Notes: a model not told the origin generated them from the letters alone. Positions 28,367 through 37,343 are shown, counted from the first letter of the stretch. The stretch: 64,000 nt of DNA from Palsa-295 sp963785585 (GCA_963785585.1 CAWAVW010000004.1:930001-994000); one strand, 5' to 3'. A program made the numbers and translations.

Positions 28367-29743
28367 CTACTTCGTTGACCAGTTCGGCGATTCGTTCTGC
28401 CCTTCAAACGTCAACTGCCGCGGCTCGCTTCCATCCGCCAGCATCGACCAGATCTGCCGCGTCCCGTTTCGCGTCGATTCAAACACCAGATGCCGCCCGT
28501 CCGGCGCCCAGCTCGGTCGCTCATTGCGTCCCGCGTCGCGAGTCAACTCCACCAGTTGCCGGTTCACGATATCCATAATATAGATGTCGAAATTTCCGCT
28601 CGGCCGCCGCCAGCTAAACGCCAGCAGTTGCCCGTTCGGCGACCACGCCGGGTCCACCACGTACCCCATGTCCGGCATATCGAGTTTCTGCACGTCCGTG
28701 CCGTCCGAGTTCGCCAGATACAGCACCGGATCGCCGCCTCGGTCGCTCACAAACACAATCTGCTTCCCGGTCTTCGGATTCCACGCCGGCGAAGTGCTCA
28801 CGCCCGCCGCAAACGTCAGCCGCTTCAAATGGCTGCCGTCCGTATCAGTCACGTAAATCTCCGGATCGCCGTTCTGGCTGGACATGAAAGCAATCTGATT
28901 CCCATCCGGCGACCATGCCGGCGAGCTGTTCGACCCCCGGTAGCGCGGAAACGAAATCAACCGGTCGGACACGGTCGAGTAAACGCAAATTTGCGGCGAC
29001 GTGATCCCGCGAAACGGCACGTAGCACGTAAACGCAATCCGCGAAGAATCCGGCGACCACCGCGGCGTCAGCGAAATCGATTTCAGATGCGTCAGCTGGT
29101 GCTGGTTCGCGCCGTCATAATCCATCGCCCAGATTTCTTTGTTGCCGCTCTTCGAGCTCACGTACGCAATCTGCGTCTGCGCGATCCCCGCATTCCCGCC
29201 GCCCAGGAGCGCCACAATATCATCGGCGAATTTGTGCGCCAGCAGCCGCGCCCCCGCATCCGTCGCCGCGCCGCGATACACCTTCTGCAGCGCGATCGGC
29301 GCCGCCGGGTTGTGAACGTCCGAAAGATATCCTGCCGCCGCCAGATTCGTCCCGTCGCCGGAAATATTCCCGTACGCCACCATGTACGCGTTTGCCGGAT
29401 CGGCCGACCAATCCGCCGGTTTCAATTCGCTCGGCTGCGTCGGCAATTGCACCGGATAAAAACTCGGGCTCACCAGATCCAAAATTCCGCAGAACTGCAA
29501 ATCCGACCACAGCACATCGTGAAATGTTTTTTCGAGCGGCTGCACGCCCGGAGACTTCACCCCAAACTCCGGCGCCGCCACGCGCGCCTTCGTTACGCCC
29601 AGTCCCGTGCCCGTCTTGAACCAATCCTGCGCCGCCGCCCCGCCCGCGCACGCCAGCAGCACCGCCAGCAGGCAAGCCGCGCCCAGCACTCGCATCGCCG
29701 CCATTCGCACCGCCGTCTTCCGCATCGATTCAGTTCGCATCAT
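28367..29743 (-). CDS. tolB: Tol-Pal system beta-propeller protein TolB
   Basis: Periplasmic protein that shuttles between TolA and Pal. It has a signal peptide (AAMRVLGAACLLAVLLACAGGAAAQ), an N-terminal alpha/beta domain, and a six-bladed beta propeller made of WD40-like units with repeated WSPDSSRIAF, WSPDGNQIAFMSS, WNPKTGKQIVFVSDRGG, WSPNGQLLAFSW and WAPDGRHLVFESTRNG. The start is set at the ATG at 29743, because upstream in-frame starts overlap the tonB-like gene. Another ATG at 29725 is possible. Length is about 458 residues. Confidence 0.92.
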   Translation of the reverse strand: MMRTESMRKTAVRMAAMRVLGAACLLAVLLACAGGAAAQDWFKTGTGLGVTKARVAAPEFGVKSPGVQPLEKTFHDVLWSDLQFCGILDLVSPSFYPVQLPTQPSELKPADWSADPANAYMVAYGNISGDGTNLAAAGYLSDVHNPAAPIALQKVYRGAATDAGARLLAHKFADDIVALLGGGNAGIAQTQIAYVSSKSGNKEIWAMDYDGANQHQLTHLKSISLTPRWSPDSSRIAFTCYVPFRGITSPQICVYSTVSDRLISFPRYRGSNSSPAWSPDGNQIAFMSSQNGDPEIYVTDTDGSHLKRLTFAAGVSTSPAWNPKTGKQIVFVSDRGGDPVLYLANSDGTDVQKLDMPDMGYVVDPAWSPNGQLLAFSWRRPSGNFDIYIMDIVNRQLVELTRDAGRNERPSWAPDGRHLVFESTRNGTRQIWSMLADGSEPRQLTFEGQNESPNWSTK

Positions 29744-29807
29744 CGTCGTGTGTGCGCCCGCCCCGAACGCTTTTCGCCTTTTCCCTCTGTGTTCGCGGCA
29801 CGCCATC

Positions 29808-30593
29808 TCACCGCTTGAAATCAAACCAAAACTCCACACTCACCTGCGATCCCGAATATCCCGCCGGCAGCCGGTCCATCGGCGCCGCATCTCGAATCGC
29901 CCTTACCGCCGACGTATCCACCGACGGGTTGCCGCTCGATTTCGTGATCTGAATGTTCGTCACGCTGCCGTCTCGCAAAATATCAAACGTCGCCACCAGC
30001 CTCGGCGCAAAGCTGATTCGCGGGTCCACCGTGGACTGCAGCCAGTTGCTGCTCACTTTCCGCTGCACCGCTTCCACGTACCACGAAAACCGGTCGCCGA
30101 AATTTCCGCCGCCCGCGCCGTTAAAACTCATCCCCGCCTGCGTCGTTCCCGCGCCCAGCGCAAACGACGAGTAGGGAACTGCCGGCGTTCCGCCTCCGCC
30201 GTACGGCACCGCGTTTGGCGGCGGCTTCACCGGATTCTCCAGCACCTTCGACGGCTTCGAAATATATTTCGGCGGCTTGTTCTTCTCGAACTTCGGTATC
30301 GGCGTCGCGTCCACCGGCGGAGGCGGCGGCGTTTCCGCCTTGTACAATCCCTTTGACTCGTCCACCACGCGGTTCGTCGTTTCCGTTTCCGGCCGCGGCA
30401 TGGGTACTGCCGGCACGCTGCCCACCACGCCCACCGTTATCGCGCCGCCCGGCCCGCCCCACGAATCGCCGGTATGGTGGAAAATCACCGACCCGACCAG
30501 CAGCGCCGCAATCGCCGCATGAAAAATCAGCGAAAAAGACAGGCCGCCCTTCAAATTGTCGTAGTTCGCCCGGTTTTGCGCCGCGGCTGCCAT
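29808..30593 (-). CDS. TonB/TolA-family energy transducer
   Basis: Inner-membrane protein spanning the periplasm, driven by the TolQ/TolR-type motor next to it. The 261 residues comprise a short cytoplasmic N-terminus, one membrane helix (LSFSLIFHAAIAALLVGSVIF, about residues 19-38), a Pro/Lys-rich periplasmic region (PPPPPVDATPIPKFEKNKPPK), and a C-terminal TonB-type domain (FSWYVEAVQRKVSSNWLQ, VATFDILRDGSVTNIQITKSSG, VRAIRDAAPMDRLP). It occupies the tolA position between tolR and tolB, so it may serve as TolA. A second role in energising Oar-like receptors is possible. Confidence 0.88.
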   Translation of the reverse strand: MAAAAQNRANYDNLKGGLSFSLIFHAAIAALLVGSVIFHHTGDSWGGPGGAITVGVVGSVPAVPMPRPETETTNRVVDESKGLYKAETPPPPPVDATPIPKFEKNKPPKYISKPSKVLENPVKPPPNAVPYGGGGTPAVPYSSFALGAGTTQAGMSFNGAGGGNFGDRFSWYVEAVQRKVSSNWLQSTVDPRISFAPRLVATFDILRDGSVTNIQITKSSGNPSVDTSAVRAIRDAAPMDRLPAGYSGSQVSVEFWFDFKR

Positions 30594-30594
30594 C

Positions 30595-31017
30595 TTACTG
30601 CGCCTGCGCCCTCTCGCTCAGCGGCTGCGTCACGACGCTGATGTTTTGAATTCCATTTTGCCGCAGCGCGTCCACCACCGTCGCCCAGCTTCCAAACGGC
30701 ACCGATTCGTCGCACCGCACATACACCGTTTGATGCGCCGGGTCCTTCACTTGGGACGTCAACGCCTGCCCGATCTCGTGAATATTCACCGGCTTGTCGT
30801 TCAGATACACGCGCTGCGCCCGGTCGATCGTCACCACCATCCGCACGTCCGTCAGTTCCTTCACCGTTTTCGTCTTCGGCACGTCCACTTCGATCCCGGA
30901 CTGCAAAATCGGCGCGGTGATCATGAAAATGATCAGCAGCACCAGCACCACGTCGATAAACGGAACCATGTTGATTTCCGATAGCGTCGTCCCGCCTTCT
31001 CGTTGTATTTGTGGCAT
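30595..31017 (-). CDS. tolR: Biopolymer transport protein ExbD/TolR
   Basis: A 140-residue motor subunit with a single N-terminal membrane helix (INMVPFIDVVLVLLIIFMITAPI), including the conserved Asp that carries protons (PFIDVVLVLLIIF), and a periplasmic domain ending in VDALRQNGIQNISVVTQPL. With the ExbB/TolQ protein upstream it converts proton flow into motion for the TonB/TolA protein. It starts 75 nt after tolQ ends, and the transducer gene follows after 1 nt. Confidence 0.93.
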   Translation of the reverse strand: MPQIQREGGTTLSEINMVPFIDVVLVLLIIFMITAPILQSGIEVDVPKTKTVKELTDVRMVVTIDRAQRVYLNDKPVNIHEIGQALTSQVKDPAHQTVYVRCDESVPFGSWATVVDALRQNGIQNISVVTQPLSERAQAQ

Positions 31018-31092
31018 AAATTCGAATCCCGTTGCGGCCGGTTGCCCTGCGAAAATTTTGGGTGATTGCCGCCGGTTGATGTGGACAGCGCT

Positions 31093-31812
31093 CTACGCGC
31101 TGTAAATCGTCTCGATCTTCGACACAAACTCGGACGCAAAACTATCCATTCGCGCCGCCACGCCGCGAATTCCGCCCACGTAATAGTTGTACGCAATCAC
31201 CGCCGGGATCGCGGCAAACAATCCCGCCGCCGTGGTGATCAGCGCCTCCGCAATGCCCGGCGCCACCGCGCGCAAGCTCGCCGCGCCCGCATCGCCCAAT
31301 CCCGAAAACGCGTCCATCACGCCCCACACCGTTCCAAACAATCCGATAAACGGCGACACCGATCCCGTCGTCGCCAGCCACGACATCCATTTTTCCAGGC
31401 GCCGCACTTCTTCGCCCGCCGCCACCTGCATTTCCACGCCAACGGCTCTCGGATTCTTCACCCGCGCCGGCTCGCCGCCCGCTCCGCGCGGCGCGCTGCT
31501 GTGCAGTTGCGCTTCCAGTTCCTTGTAGCCCGCCTGGTACACCGCCACCAAGGGCGTATCGCCCGCCCCCGCCCTCAACGTATTCGGATCGGGCAGCCCG
31601 CGGCCGGCTCGGAACATCTGCAGGAATTTTTTTGTTTGCGGTTCGATTTGCCCGAACATCCGGGATTTTTGGAAGATGATTGCCCAGGAAAAAACCGAAA
31701 GGACAAGCAGGATGCACAACACGATTTTCGCTACCCAGCCCGTTTGCTCGATTAAATTACCGAGCTGGCCGGAAAATAGGTTCAGCGCCAGTACAGAAAT
31801 TGGTTCCCCCAT
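31093..31812 (-). CDS. tolQ: MotA/TolQ/ExbB proton channel protein
   Basis: A 239-residue inner-membrane motor subunit. The first membrane segment (IEQTGWVAKIVLCILLVLSVFSWAIIFQKS) is near residues 18-47. The conserved channel helices follow: GSVSPFIGLFGTVWGVMDAF and ITTAAGLFAAIPAVIAYNYYVGG. The start at 31812 (MGEPISVLAL) replaces a longer frame beginning at 31854. A TGTAAAAT lies 7 nt upstream, so the message may be leaderless. This is the first gene of the minus-strand tolQ-tolR-tonB/tolA-tolB-pal-cpoB cluster. Confidence 0.93.
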   Translation of the reverse strand: MGEPISVLALNLFSGQLGNLIEQTGWVAKIVLCILLVLSVFSWAIIFQKSRMFGQIEPQTKKFLQMFRAGRGLPDPNTLRAGAGDTPLVAVYQAGYKELEAQLHSSAPRGAGGEPARVKNPRAVGVEMQVAAGEEVRRLEKWMSWLATTGSVSPFIGLFGTVWGVMDAFSGLGDAGAASLRAVAPGIAEALITTAAGLFAAIPAVIAYNYYVGGIRGVAARMDSFASEFVSKIETIYSA

Positions 31813-31819
31813 CCGAAAA

Positions 31820-31827
31820 ATTTTACA
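31820..31827 (-). promoter_or_regulatory. -10 box of the tol-pal cluster
   Basis: Minus-strand TGTAAAAT (31827-31820) lies 7 nt before the tolQ ATG at 31812. No Shine-Dalgarno is present between them, consistent with a leaderless first gene. Confidence 0.45.
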
Positions 31828-32028
31828 AAATCGCCCCGAAACACCGTAGCACACGCCTCCACCGCTTTCAAACCTTTCATCCCTCTACAGCTTTCACCTG
31901 ATACCGTCTTCGACACATTTTCTCGCGCGCCCGAATTCGCCGCCGTACCCGTATCAATTACGCGCCTCTCGTTGAGCGTGACCGCGGCTTCGAAATTCGT
32001 TCTTTTGGAAGGCGGAATACTCTGGGCC

Positions 32029-32550
32029 TCAGCCAGCTCTCCGAAAGCGCTCCCAAAAAGTAAGCTTGTGGCCAAAAATCACCAAATGACCGGGCGTCGG
32101 AACTTGCGCACTAAATACTTCTGCAGAGGCACAATGATTTGGCGACACCACGCCCGTTCGGAAAATTGCATCGGCGCGGAATTCAACGTTTGAGCAGGAA
32201 TCGAACGTGTTATACGTCAGAATCAGGCCAAACCGCTCGGGGAGTGGATCGTCAAAAACCAAGTCCGCTGCGCCATGTGAGTTTGTGATCGCGCTAACGA
32301 GCGGAGTTGTCGGCTTATTGTTTTCCCCGAGTCCCCGCAGCGCGACCCATTGGTTGGAGACAGGTTCGCCGGCACGTCCGTCGAGGATCAAAACGTAGAT
32401 GTGATGCTTTTCAACTTCTGGAACGATAGACGGTTTTTTTTGCCTGGATTTGCCGTCCGATGGAAATTCATGTCCGGACGAGAACCGGCTCAACTCGGAT
32501 ACCAGCGCCAACAGAACCGCCACGAGAACCAAAAATCGTCGTGTGGTCAC
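32029..32550 (-). CDS. Exported protein with a carboxypeptidase-regulatory-like fold
   Basis: Unrecognised 173-residue protein. The GTG start at 32550 has GAGGTG about 4 nt upstream, and gives an immediate signal peptide (TTRRFLVLVAVLLALVSELS). The mature part (HHIYVLILDGRAGEPVSNQWVALRG... ITNSHGAADLVFDDPLPERFGLILTY) resembles the small beta-sandwich domains found at the N-terminus of Oar-like receptors and in the gene between carA and carB. The first 200 nt of plus-strand sequence here are less GC-rich than neighbours. It lies downstream of the SnoaL-like lipoprotein gene on the same strand. Confidence 0.6.
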   Translation of the reverse strand: MTTRRFLVLVAVLLALVSELSRFSSGHEFPSDGKSRQKKPSIVPEVEKHHIYVLILDGRAGEPVSNQWVALRGLGENNKPTTPLVSAITNSHGAADLVFDDPLPERFGLILTYNTFDSCSNVEFRADAIFRTGVVSPNHCASAEVFSAQVPTPGHLVIFGHKLTFWERFRRAG

Positions 32551-32588
32551 GTTACACCTCACCGCCGAGTGCCGCCGAAGGTTGACGT

Positions 32589-33098
32589 TTATTGTGTGGT
32601 CGTCGGCGCATCCACTGACGCCTTCCACTTTCCGTCCGGCTGCTTCATCCAAACCACGAAATATTTCGCCTTTGAAGTTTCCGGCCGTCCGCGCGAATCC
32701 GGCATCGTCATTTCGTAATTGCCGGTTTCATACGCAATATCACCGCCGCGTGCAACGACCACGGTGTCCGGTTCAAAGGAGAGCGCAAATCCCGGCAGCG
32801 CCATCATGCTCGTAAGAGTCTTCAGAGCTGAATCCTTGCCGGACACTACTTTCTGGCCCGGGACCCACATCGTCACGTCGTCCGTGTAGTAGTCTGCGCT
32901 CTTCGCCGCGTCTTTGCTCGCCAGCGCTTTTACCCACTCGGCATCGAGCGCTCGAATGGCCACCTCGTCCGCGATCCGCGTGTCCGCCGGCGGTTCGGTT
33001 GCCGTCTGCTCCGGCGCAACGGGCGAGCTGCACGCACTCGCCAGAAGCCAAACGCACGCGCTCAACACCATACCGCCTCCCTTGCGAACAACTTTCAT
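32589..33098 (-). CDS. SnoaL/DUF4440-like lipoprotein
   Basis: A 169-residue predicted lipoprotein. The signal sequence KGGGMVLSACVWLLASAC ends with lipobox LASAC. The remaining domain (IRALDAEWVKALASKDAAKSADYYTDDVTMWVPGQKVVSGKDS... KYFVVWMKQPDGKWKASVDA) is a cone-shaped NTF2-like fold of the SnoaL/DUF4440 type. These are often small-molecule binding proteins or isomerases, and the ligand here is unknown. The ATG at 33098 has GGAGG 8 nt upstream; the ATG at 33116 is less likely. Confidence 0.82.
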   Translation of the reverse strand: MKVVRKGGGMVLSACVWLLASACSSPVAPEQTATEPPADTRIADEVAIRALDAEWVKALASKDAAKSADYYTDDVTMWVPGQKVVSGKDSALKTLTSMMALPGFALSFEPDTVVVARGGDIAYETGNYEMTMPDSRGRPETSKAKYFVVWMKQPDGKWKASVDAPTTTQ

Positions 33099-33348
33099 CG
33101 AAAAATCCTCCATCAACGGGATTTGTTGTGCGTGAATCGTCGGCTGACGATAGTGGAGGCGTGCGTGCGCGTCAAGCGCGCATCGCTGCCGTTCGCCCGC
33201 GATTCTTACTCATCGCGATCAGCACTATTTCGCCCCGCGCCTGTCATTTCTGTTGGGCATCTCGGCAAGCAAGAAAGACCGGTGTGCACATCCCAAGTAA
33301 TAAGGGCGCTGAAGGATTAATTTACGATTTCGTCAAAATCATCTAGAA

Positions 33349-33380
33349 TGCGCCATCCCGTACACCTATTGGATGGCGCA
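33349..33380. repeat. Perfect inverted repeat before the coiled-coil gene
   Basis: TGCGCCATCC (33349-33358) and GGATGGCGCA (33371-33380) form a perfect 10-bp stem with a 12-nt loop. It ends 8 nt before the ATG at 33389 and overlaps the place where a ribosome site should be. It may be an operator or an RNA hairpin controlling translation. Confidence 0.7.
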
Positions 33381-33388
33381 AACCTCCG

Positions 33389-34846
33389 ATGTTAGTCTAT
33401 GCGAATCACCTAACAATTCACGGCGATGACGCCGAATTGGCGGTTTTCAAAGCAATCGGCGGATGGCTCAAGGAGCAGCTCGGGTTTGGGCTACATCCGG
33501 ACCAACTGAAACGAGACGGTGAATTTGACGGACACAAGGGCGAGGCGCGTTCGTGGCTGCGCATATACGCTACGGACGAGAATCAACCAAAGCTATACGC
33601 TTGGGTTCTAAAAAACACTGACGAAACCGTTCGCGGGCGCCAATGGGTGACGGAACTCGGTGCACGGATCTCTAAGGACACTATCGAACTTTCCTGCATA
33701 GTGAAAACCGAAGAGACCAGCACTTTGGTGGCTGCTCCGGTAATGGCGTCGCGACCTCGCGTCATTGGATATATCGTCTCGAACGTCCAGCACTCGAGCC
33801 ACGCCGAATTTTCCAACTTCGTTCCCGGGGTCGATTCCAAAGTAGTCGGACGTGACAAGAGTTCCTATCAGGAGCTTCGGTCGGAGATACTGCGCCCTGA
33901 CCGCGATTATCCTCTCGTTCTCGTTAGTCCGACATGGAGCGGCGAGTATTTGATCACCGTTCCGGAACTCCAACAGAGACTAGTTGGCTTGGCCCAGGTT
34001 TACGAGATAGACCGAGAATTCAATAGCTATGAAATGGCGGAAGTTGTGGGCGAGAACCGTTCCGCCTGGCGGGGAGCCATCAATATCCTGTACGCGCCCA
34101 CCCAAACTGGAATCGTGCGAAACAAACTGTTTCGCGCGCTCGAAATTGAGGACTGGGGAACAACTCAACACGAACGAATATCACACATCCTTGCCTGGGT
34201 CACCAATACGACCAACGTCCTCCGTTCTCGCAAGCGAGTGCGACCGGAAGGCGTTACGCAGTTAGCGCTACGCCGTCGATTGACGCTGGCCAGAGAAACG
34301 GTTTATCAGATGGACCTTGCTCAGCTCCGCGAAGAAATGGAGAAAACTGTGGGGTTGGCGGCGAAAGAGGCCGAGTGGATCAACACGCTATGGAAAGAAA
34401 ACTCCGCTTTGGAGTCGGAGGTAGTCGATCTTAAGACTAGATTGGATTCTGAACGAGAATCGCAAAAAAAACAAAACTTCAAAATCGAAGCGCTAAAGGC
34501 GCAACTGGAAAATGCAGGCGCTGGGCGGTCCAATACCGTCGACATAGACGGGCTGCTTCGCCTTGTTTCCAGTGCCGATCCGCCCACGCCACTGGAGTGC
34601 ATAGAAGCAATTGAGGAAATATACGGCGACAAGTGCGTGGTACTCGAAAGCGCGAAGGAAAGCGCCGAAGACATGGATCGATTCGTACACGGACGCCGGC
34701 TGCTCGATATGTTGAAGAAACTGGCCACAGAGTATCGTACAAAACTTATTGAAGGAGGCGACAATGAGGCGCGGAAAATTTTTGGAAACAACGAATACGC
34801 GGCCAAGGAGTCCGAAACAGTCATGGCAAACAAGACGCTACGTTAA
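33389..34846 (+). CDS. Coiled-coil protein of unknown function, probably truncated by an in-frame stop
   Basis: A 485-residue protein I cannot name. The N-terminal half is a mixed alpha/beta domain (residues about 1-290) with ELAVFKAIGGWLKEQLGFG, a beta-rich part, and RDYPLVLVSPTWSGEYLITVPELQQRL. Residues about 305-390 are a heptad-rich coiled coil (LREEMEKTVGLAAKEAEWI... ESEVVDLKTRLDSE). A helical part ends with YRTKLIEGGDNEARKIFG and AKESETVM. The frame stops at TAA 34844-34846, but continues open for 56 more codons with protein-like sequence (separate entry). Base composition is lower in GC than the neighbours, and the gene stands alone between unrelated housekeeping genes, so it is probably acquired. 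A defence role is possible but unproven. Confidence 0.7.
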   Translation: MLVYANHLTIHGDDAELAVFKAIGGWLKEQLGFGLHPDQLKRDGEFDGHKGEARSWLRIYATDENQPKLYAWVLKNTDETVRGRQWVTELGARISKDTIELSCIVKTEETSTLVAAPVMASRPRVIGYIVSNVQHSSHAEFSNFVPGVDSKVVGRDKSSYQELRSEILRPDRDYPLVLVSPTWSGEYLITVPELQQRLVGLAQVYEIDREFNSYEMAEVVGENRSAWRGAINILYAPTQTGIVRNKLFRALEIEDWGTTQHERISHILAWVTNTTNVLRSRKRVRPEGVTQLALRRRLTLARETVYQMDLAQLREEMEKTVGLAAKEAEWINTLWKENSALESEVVDLKTRLDSERESQKKQNFKIEALKAQLENAGAGRSNTVDIDGLLRLVSSADPPTPLECIEAIEEIYGDKCVVLESAKESAEDMDRFVHGRRLLDMLKKLATEYRTKLIEGGDNEARKIFGNNEYAAKESETVMANKTLR

Positions 34847-35017
34847 CTCCGGACCTTCGAATATGAGGGAGAACAAGTTGAGATGTTCCGCCATCTCAAA
34901 ATCGGAACCGAAGACAACGTTGGAACGACGATTAGGGTTCATTTTTATTGGGATTCCAAGCGACAAAGGATTGTGATCGGGTATTGCGGCAAACACTTTC
35001 CGATATCGAGTCGTTAG
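34847..35017 (+). pseudogene. C-terminal continuation of the coiled-coil protein after an in-frame TAA
   Basis: Read in the same frame as the preceding gene, this segment gives 56 codons ending at TAG 35015-35017. It includes FEYEGEQVEMFRHLKIG and TTIRVHFYWDSKRQRIVIGY followed by CGKHFP. The ordered, hydrophobic-alternating pattern looks like the real end of the protein: I recall similar HLKIG...RIHFxWD...IVIGHCGxHL endings in other uncharacterised bacterial proteins. The TAA is thus best read as a nonsense mutation, an assembly error or, less likely, a readthrough site. Confidence 0.6.
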
Positions 35018-35223
35018 CGTATTGGAAAGTCAACGAACTAGATTTACGCGGGTGATTCATCGTATCAATCACGTCGCAATCGCCGCGGTTCGGCGTACCT
35101 ATACACATGATCCCCTCGCTGAACTGCTCCGACGAGCCTTTGCGAAGGCGCAAGATTTTCGGTTTCGACCGTTCCACCGCGCATTTTGCTAGAATTAAGT
35201 TGCACGCATCGCGCGACCGGCAA

Positions 35224-36681
35224 ATGAGCAAATCCTTCGACGTCGATATCGAATCGCTCGGCGCAACTCCCGGCGCAACTCCTGTTGCGCCTCTGCGCCA
35301 CGGCTCGCCGCGCACCGTCGCGCCTCTCCCGCTTCCTTTGCGCTCGGCCTCCGGTGCCGCTTCCGAACGTCCCGCCGGAAAATCCTTCTACATCGAAACG
35401 TTCGGCTGCCAGATGAACGACCACGACACCGAGAAAGTCGAAGGCGTCCTGCTCGGCCGCGGCTACCAGCCCGTCGCCACGCCCATCCACGCCGACCTGG
35501 TCCTCTACAACACCTGCAGCATCCGCGAAAAAGCCGCCCAAAAAGTTTTCGCCCGCATCGGAGACTGGAAAACTCTGGCCGACGGAAAAATCATCGGCGT
35601 GCTCGGCTGCCTTGCCCAGCAGGAAGGCGAAGAAATTTTCGAGCGCGCTCCGTGGGTCAGCCTGGTTTGCGGTTCAGCCAGCTATCGCAAACTGCCGGAC
35701 ATGATCGATCAACTCGAGGCAGGGAATCGCCGCGTCACCGGACTTTCGCTCGACACCGACGAAACTTTCGAAACCGAGCTCACCCGCCGCGACAACCGCC
35801 TCCGCGCCTACATCACCATCATCGAAGGCTGCGACTATTCCTGCGCCTATTGCGTCGTCCCCAAAACGCGCGGCCCCGAGCGCAGCCGCTCGAGCGAAGC
35901 CGTCCTCGCCGAAGCCGCTCGCCTCGCCGGTGCCGGCTACACCGAAATCCAATTGCTCGGCCAGACCGTGAATTCCTACCGCGATCCGTCGCCGCGCAAC
36001 TGGAAATTCGTCGATCTGCTTCGCGCCGTCGCCGCCGTCCCGGGAATTCGCCGCGTGCGCTTCACCACTTCGCATCCCAACGATTTCCATCGCGAAATCA
36101 TTCACGCCATCGACGAAATTCCGGCGCTCTGCGACCACGTCCATCTGCCGGTCCAGTCCGGCTCCACGCGCATCCTGCAGAGTATGAGGCGCACCTACAC
36201 CCGCGGGGAGTACCTCGAAAAGATCGAATGGATTCGCGCCGCGCGCCGCCCCATCAGCATCACGTCGGACATCATCATCGGCTTCCCGGGCGAAACCGAA
36301 GCCGACTTCGAAGACTCCCTCTCGCTCCTCACCGCCGCGCAATATGACGGCGTGTACGCCTTCAAATATTCGCCGCGGCCCAACACGCCCGCGCAGCACA
36401 TGCCTGACGCCATCCCCGAAGAGGAAAAAAGCCGCCGCCTCGCCGCCCTCATGGAACATCAGCGCCAGATCCAAATCGCGCGCAACGAATCGCTCATCGG
36501 CCGCACCTTCGAAATCATGGTTGACGGCCACCACCCGGCGAAAAACAATTGGGGCGGCCGCACCACCTGCAATCGCTTGTTGAATTTCACCTCGCCGCTC
36601 GATAATCTGCTCTCGCAGTACATTCCCGTGCGCGTTACGCGCGCCGCGCCGAATAATCTGGTCGGCGAGCACGTCGTCTAG
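35224..36681 (+). CDS. miaB: tRNA-2-methylthio-N6-dimethylallyladenosine synthase MiaB
   Basis: Radical-SAM enzyme that adds a methylthio group to i6A37 of tRNAs reading UNN codons. The 485 residues include the UPF0004 domain (FYIETFGCQMNDHDTEKVEGVL, YNTCSIREKA, VLGCLAQQEGEE), the radical-SAM cluster motif CDYSCAYCVVPKTRGPERSR, the SAM-binding barrel (LPVQSGSTRILQSMRR, ITSDIIIGFPGETEADF) and a C-terminal TRAM domain. The start at 35224 is chosen because the upstream part of the frame (from 35107) is unconserved. An extended -10 TGCTAGAAT lies at 35187-35195. A DUF151-type gene follows after 34 nt. Confidence 0.95.
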   Translation: MSKSFDVDIESLGATPGATPVAPLRHGSPRTVAPLPLPLRSASGAASERPAGKSFYIETFGCQMNDHDTEKVEGVLLGRGYQPVATPIHADLVLYNTCSIREKAAQKVFARIGDWKTLADGKIIGVLGCLAQQEGEEIFERAPWVSLVCGSASYRKLPDMIDQLEAGNRRVTGLSLDTDETFETELTRRDNRLRAYITIIEGCDYSCAYCVVPKTRGPERSRSSEAVLAEAARLAGAGYTEIQLLGQTVNSYRDPSPRNWKFVDLLRAVAAVPGIRRVRFTTSHPNDFHREIIHAIDEIPALCDHVHLPVQSGSTRILQSMRRTYTRGEYLEKIEWIRAARRPISITSDIIIGFPGETEADFEDSLSLLTAAQYDGVYAFKYSPRPNTPAQHMPDAIPEEEKSRRLAALMEHQRQIQIARNESLIGRTFEIMVDGHHPAKNNWGGRTTCNRLLNFTSPLDNLLSQYIPVRVTRAAPNNLVGEHVV

Positions 36682-36715
36682 TGTTTCACCGGATCTTGCA
36701 GTCGCGGAGGCCACC

Positions 36716-37201
36716 GTGGAACTCGAAGTCAAGATTCGAGGCTTGATGATGGATCCCGTCACCAACATGCCTGTCGTCGTCCTGAAAGAAACGTCCGGCA
36801 GCGGAGTGCTTCCCATCTGGGTCGGCATTTACGAAGCCAACGCCATCGCCCTCGAAATCGAAAAGGTGCAAACCCCGCGCCCGATGACTCACGACTTGCT
36901 TCGCAACGTTCTCACCGGGCTCAACGTCCACGTGAATCGCGTTGTCGTCTCCGATCTGAAGGACGACACCTTCTACGCCCTCATCTGGATGGAGCGCGAC
37001 GGCCAGATGATGTCCATGGATTCGCGACCCAGCGACGCGCTCGCGCTCGCCCTGCGTCTCGATTGCCCCATCTTCGTCGAAGACGACGTCCTCAAGCATT
37101 CGAAAACTTCCAGCGCTGTCACCGAGAAAAGCTCCAACGAAGAATTGCGCAAGTGGCTCGAGAATCTGAACGACGAAGATCTCGGTCGCTACAAAATGTA
37201 G
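36716..37201 (+). CDS. Bifunctional nuclease (BFN/DUF151) family protein
   Basis: A 161-residue protein of the DUF151 family, for which DNase and RNase activity has been reported in plants and related proteins. The family core is complete: VLKETSGSGVLPIWVGIYEANAIALEIE, RPMTHDLLRNVLTGLNVHVNRVVVSDLKDDTFYALI, and SRPSDALALALRLDCPIFVEDDVL. A GTG start with GGAGG upstream. It lies directly after miaB and before parAB, a placement that suggests a shared housekeeping operon rather than a mobile element. The cellular role in bacteria remains unclear. Confidence 0.9.
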   Translation: MELEVKIRGLMMDPVTNMPVVVLKETSGSGVLPIWVGIYEANAIALEIEKVQTPRPMTHDLLRNVLTGLNVHVNRVVVSDLKDDTFYALIWMERDGQMMSMDSRPSDALALALRLDCPIFVEDDVLKHSKTSSAVTEKSSNEELRKWLENLNDEDLGRYKM

Positions 37202-37313
37202 GGAATTGCCCCCGGAAGCGCCCAGAACAACCCCAGAACACCCCCGATTCCGCCATCCCTCCCCAGGGCCAAATTAAAATCCACAGAACAAATGGGTTAC
37301 CCGCATTTTTCGC

Positions 37314-37343
37314 TTGCACTCCAACCCTGCGACTCGGTACAGT
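37314..37343 (+). promoter_or_regulatory. Possible sigma-70 promoter for parAB
   Basis: TTGCAC (37314-37319), an 18-bp spacer and TACAGT (37338-37343), about 85 nt before the parA GTG. A small hairpin, GGAGGC/GCCTCC (37364-37380), lies in the presumed leader. Confidence 0.45.
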
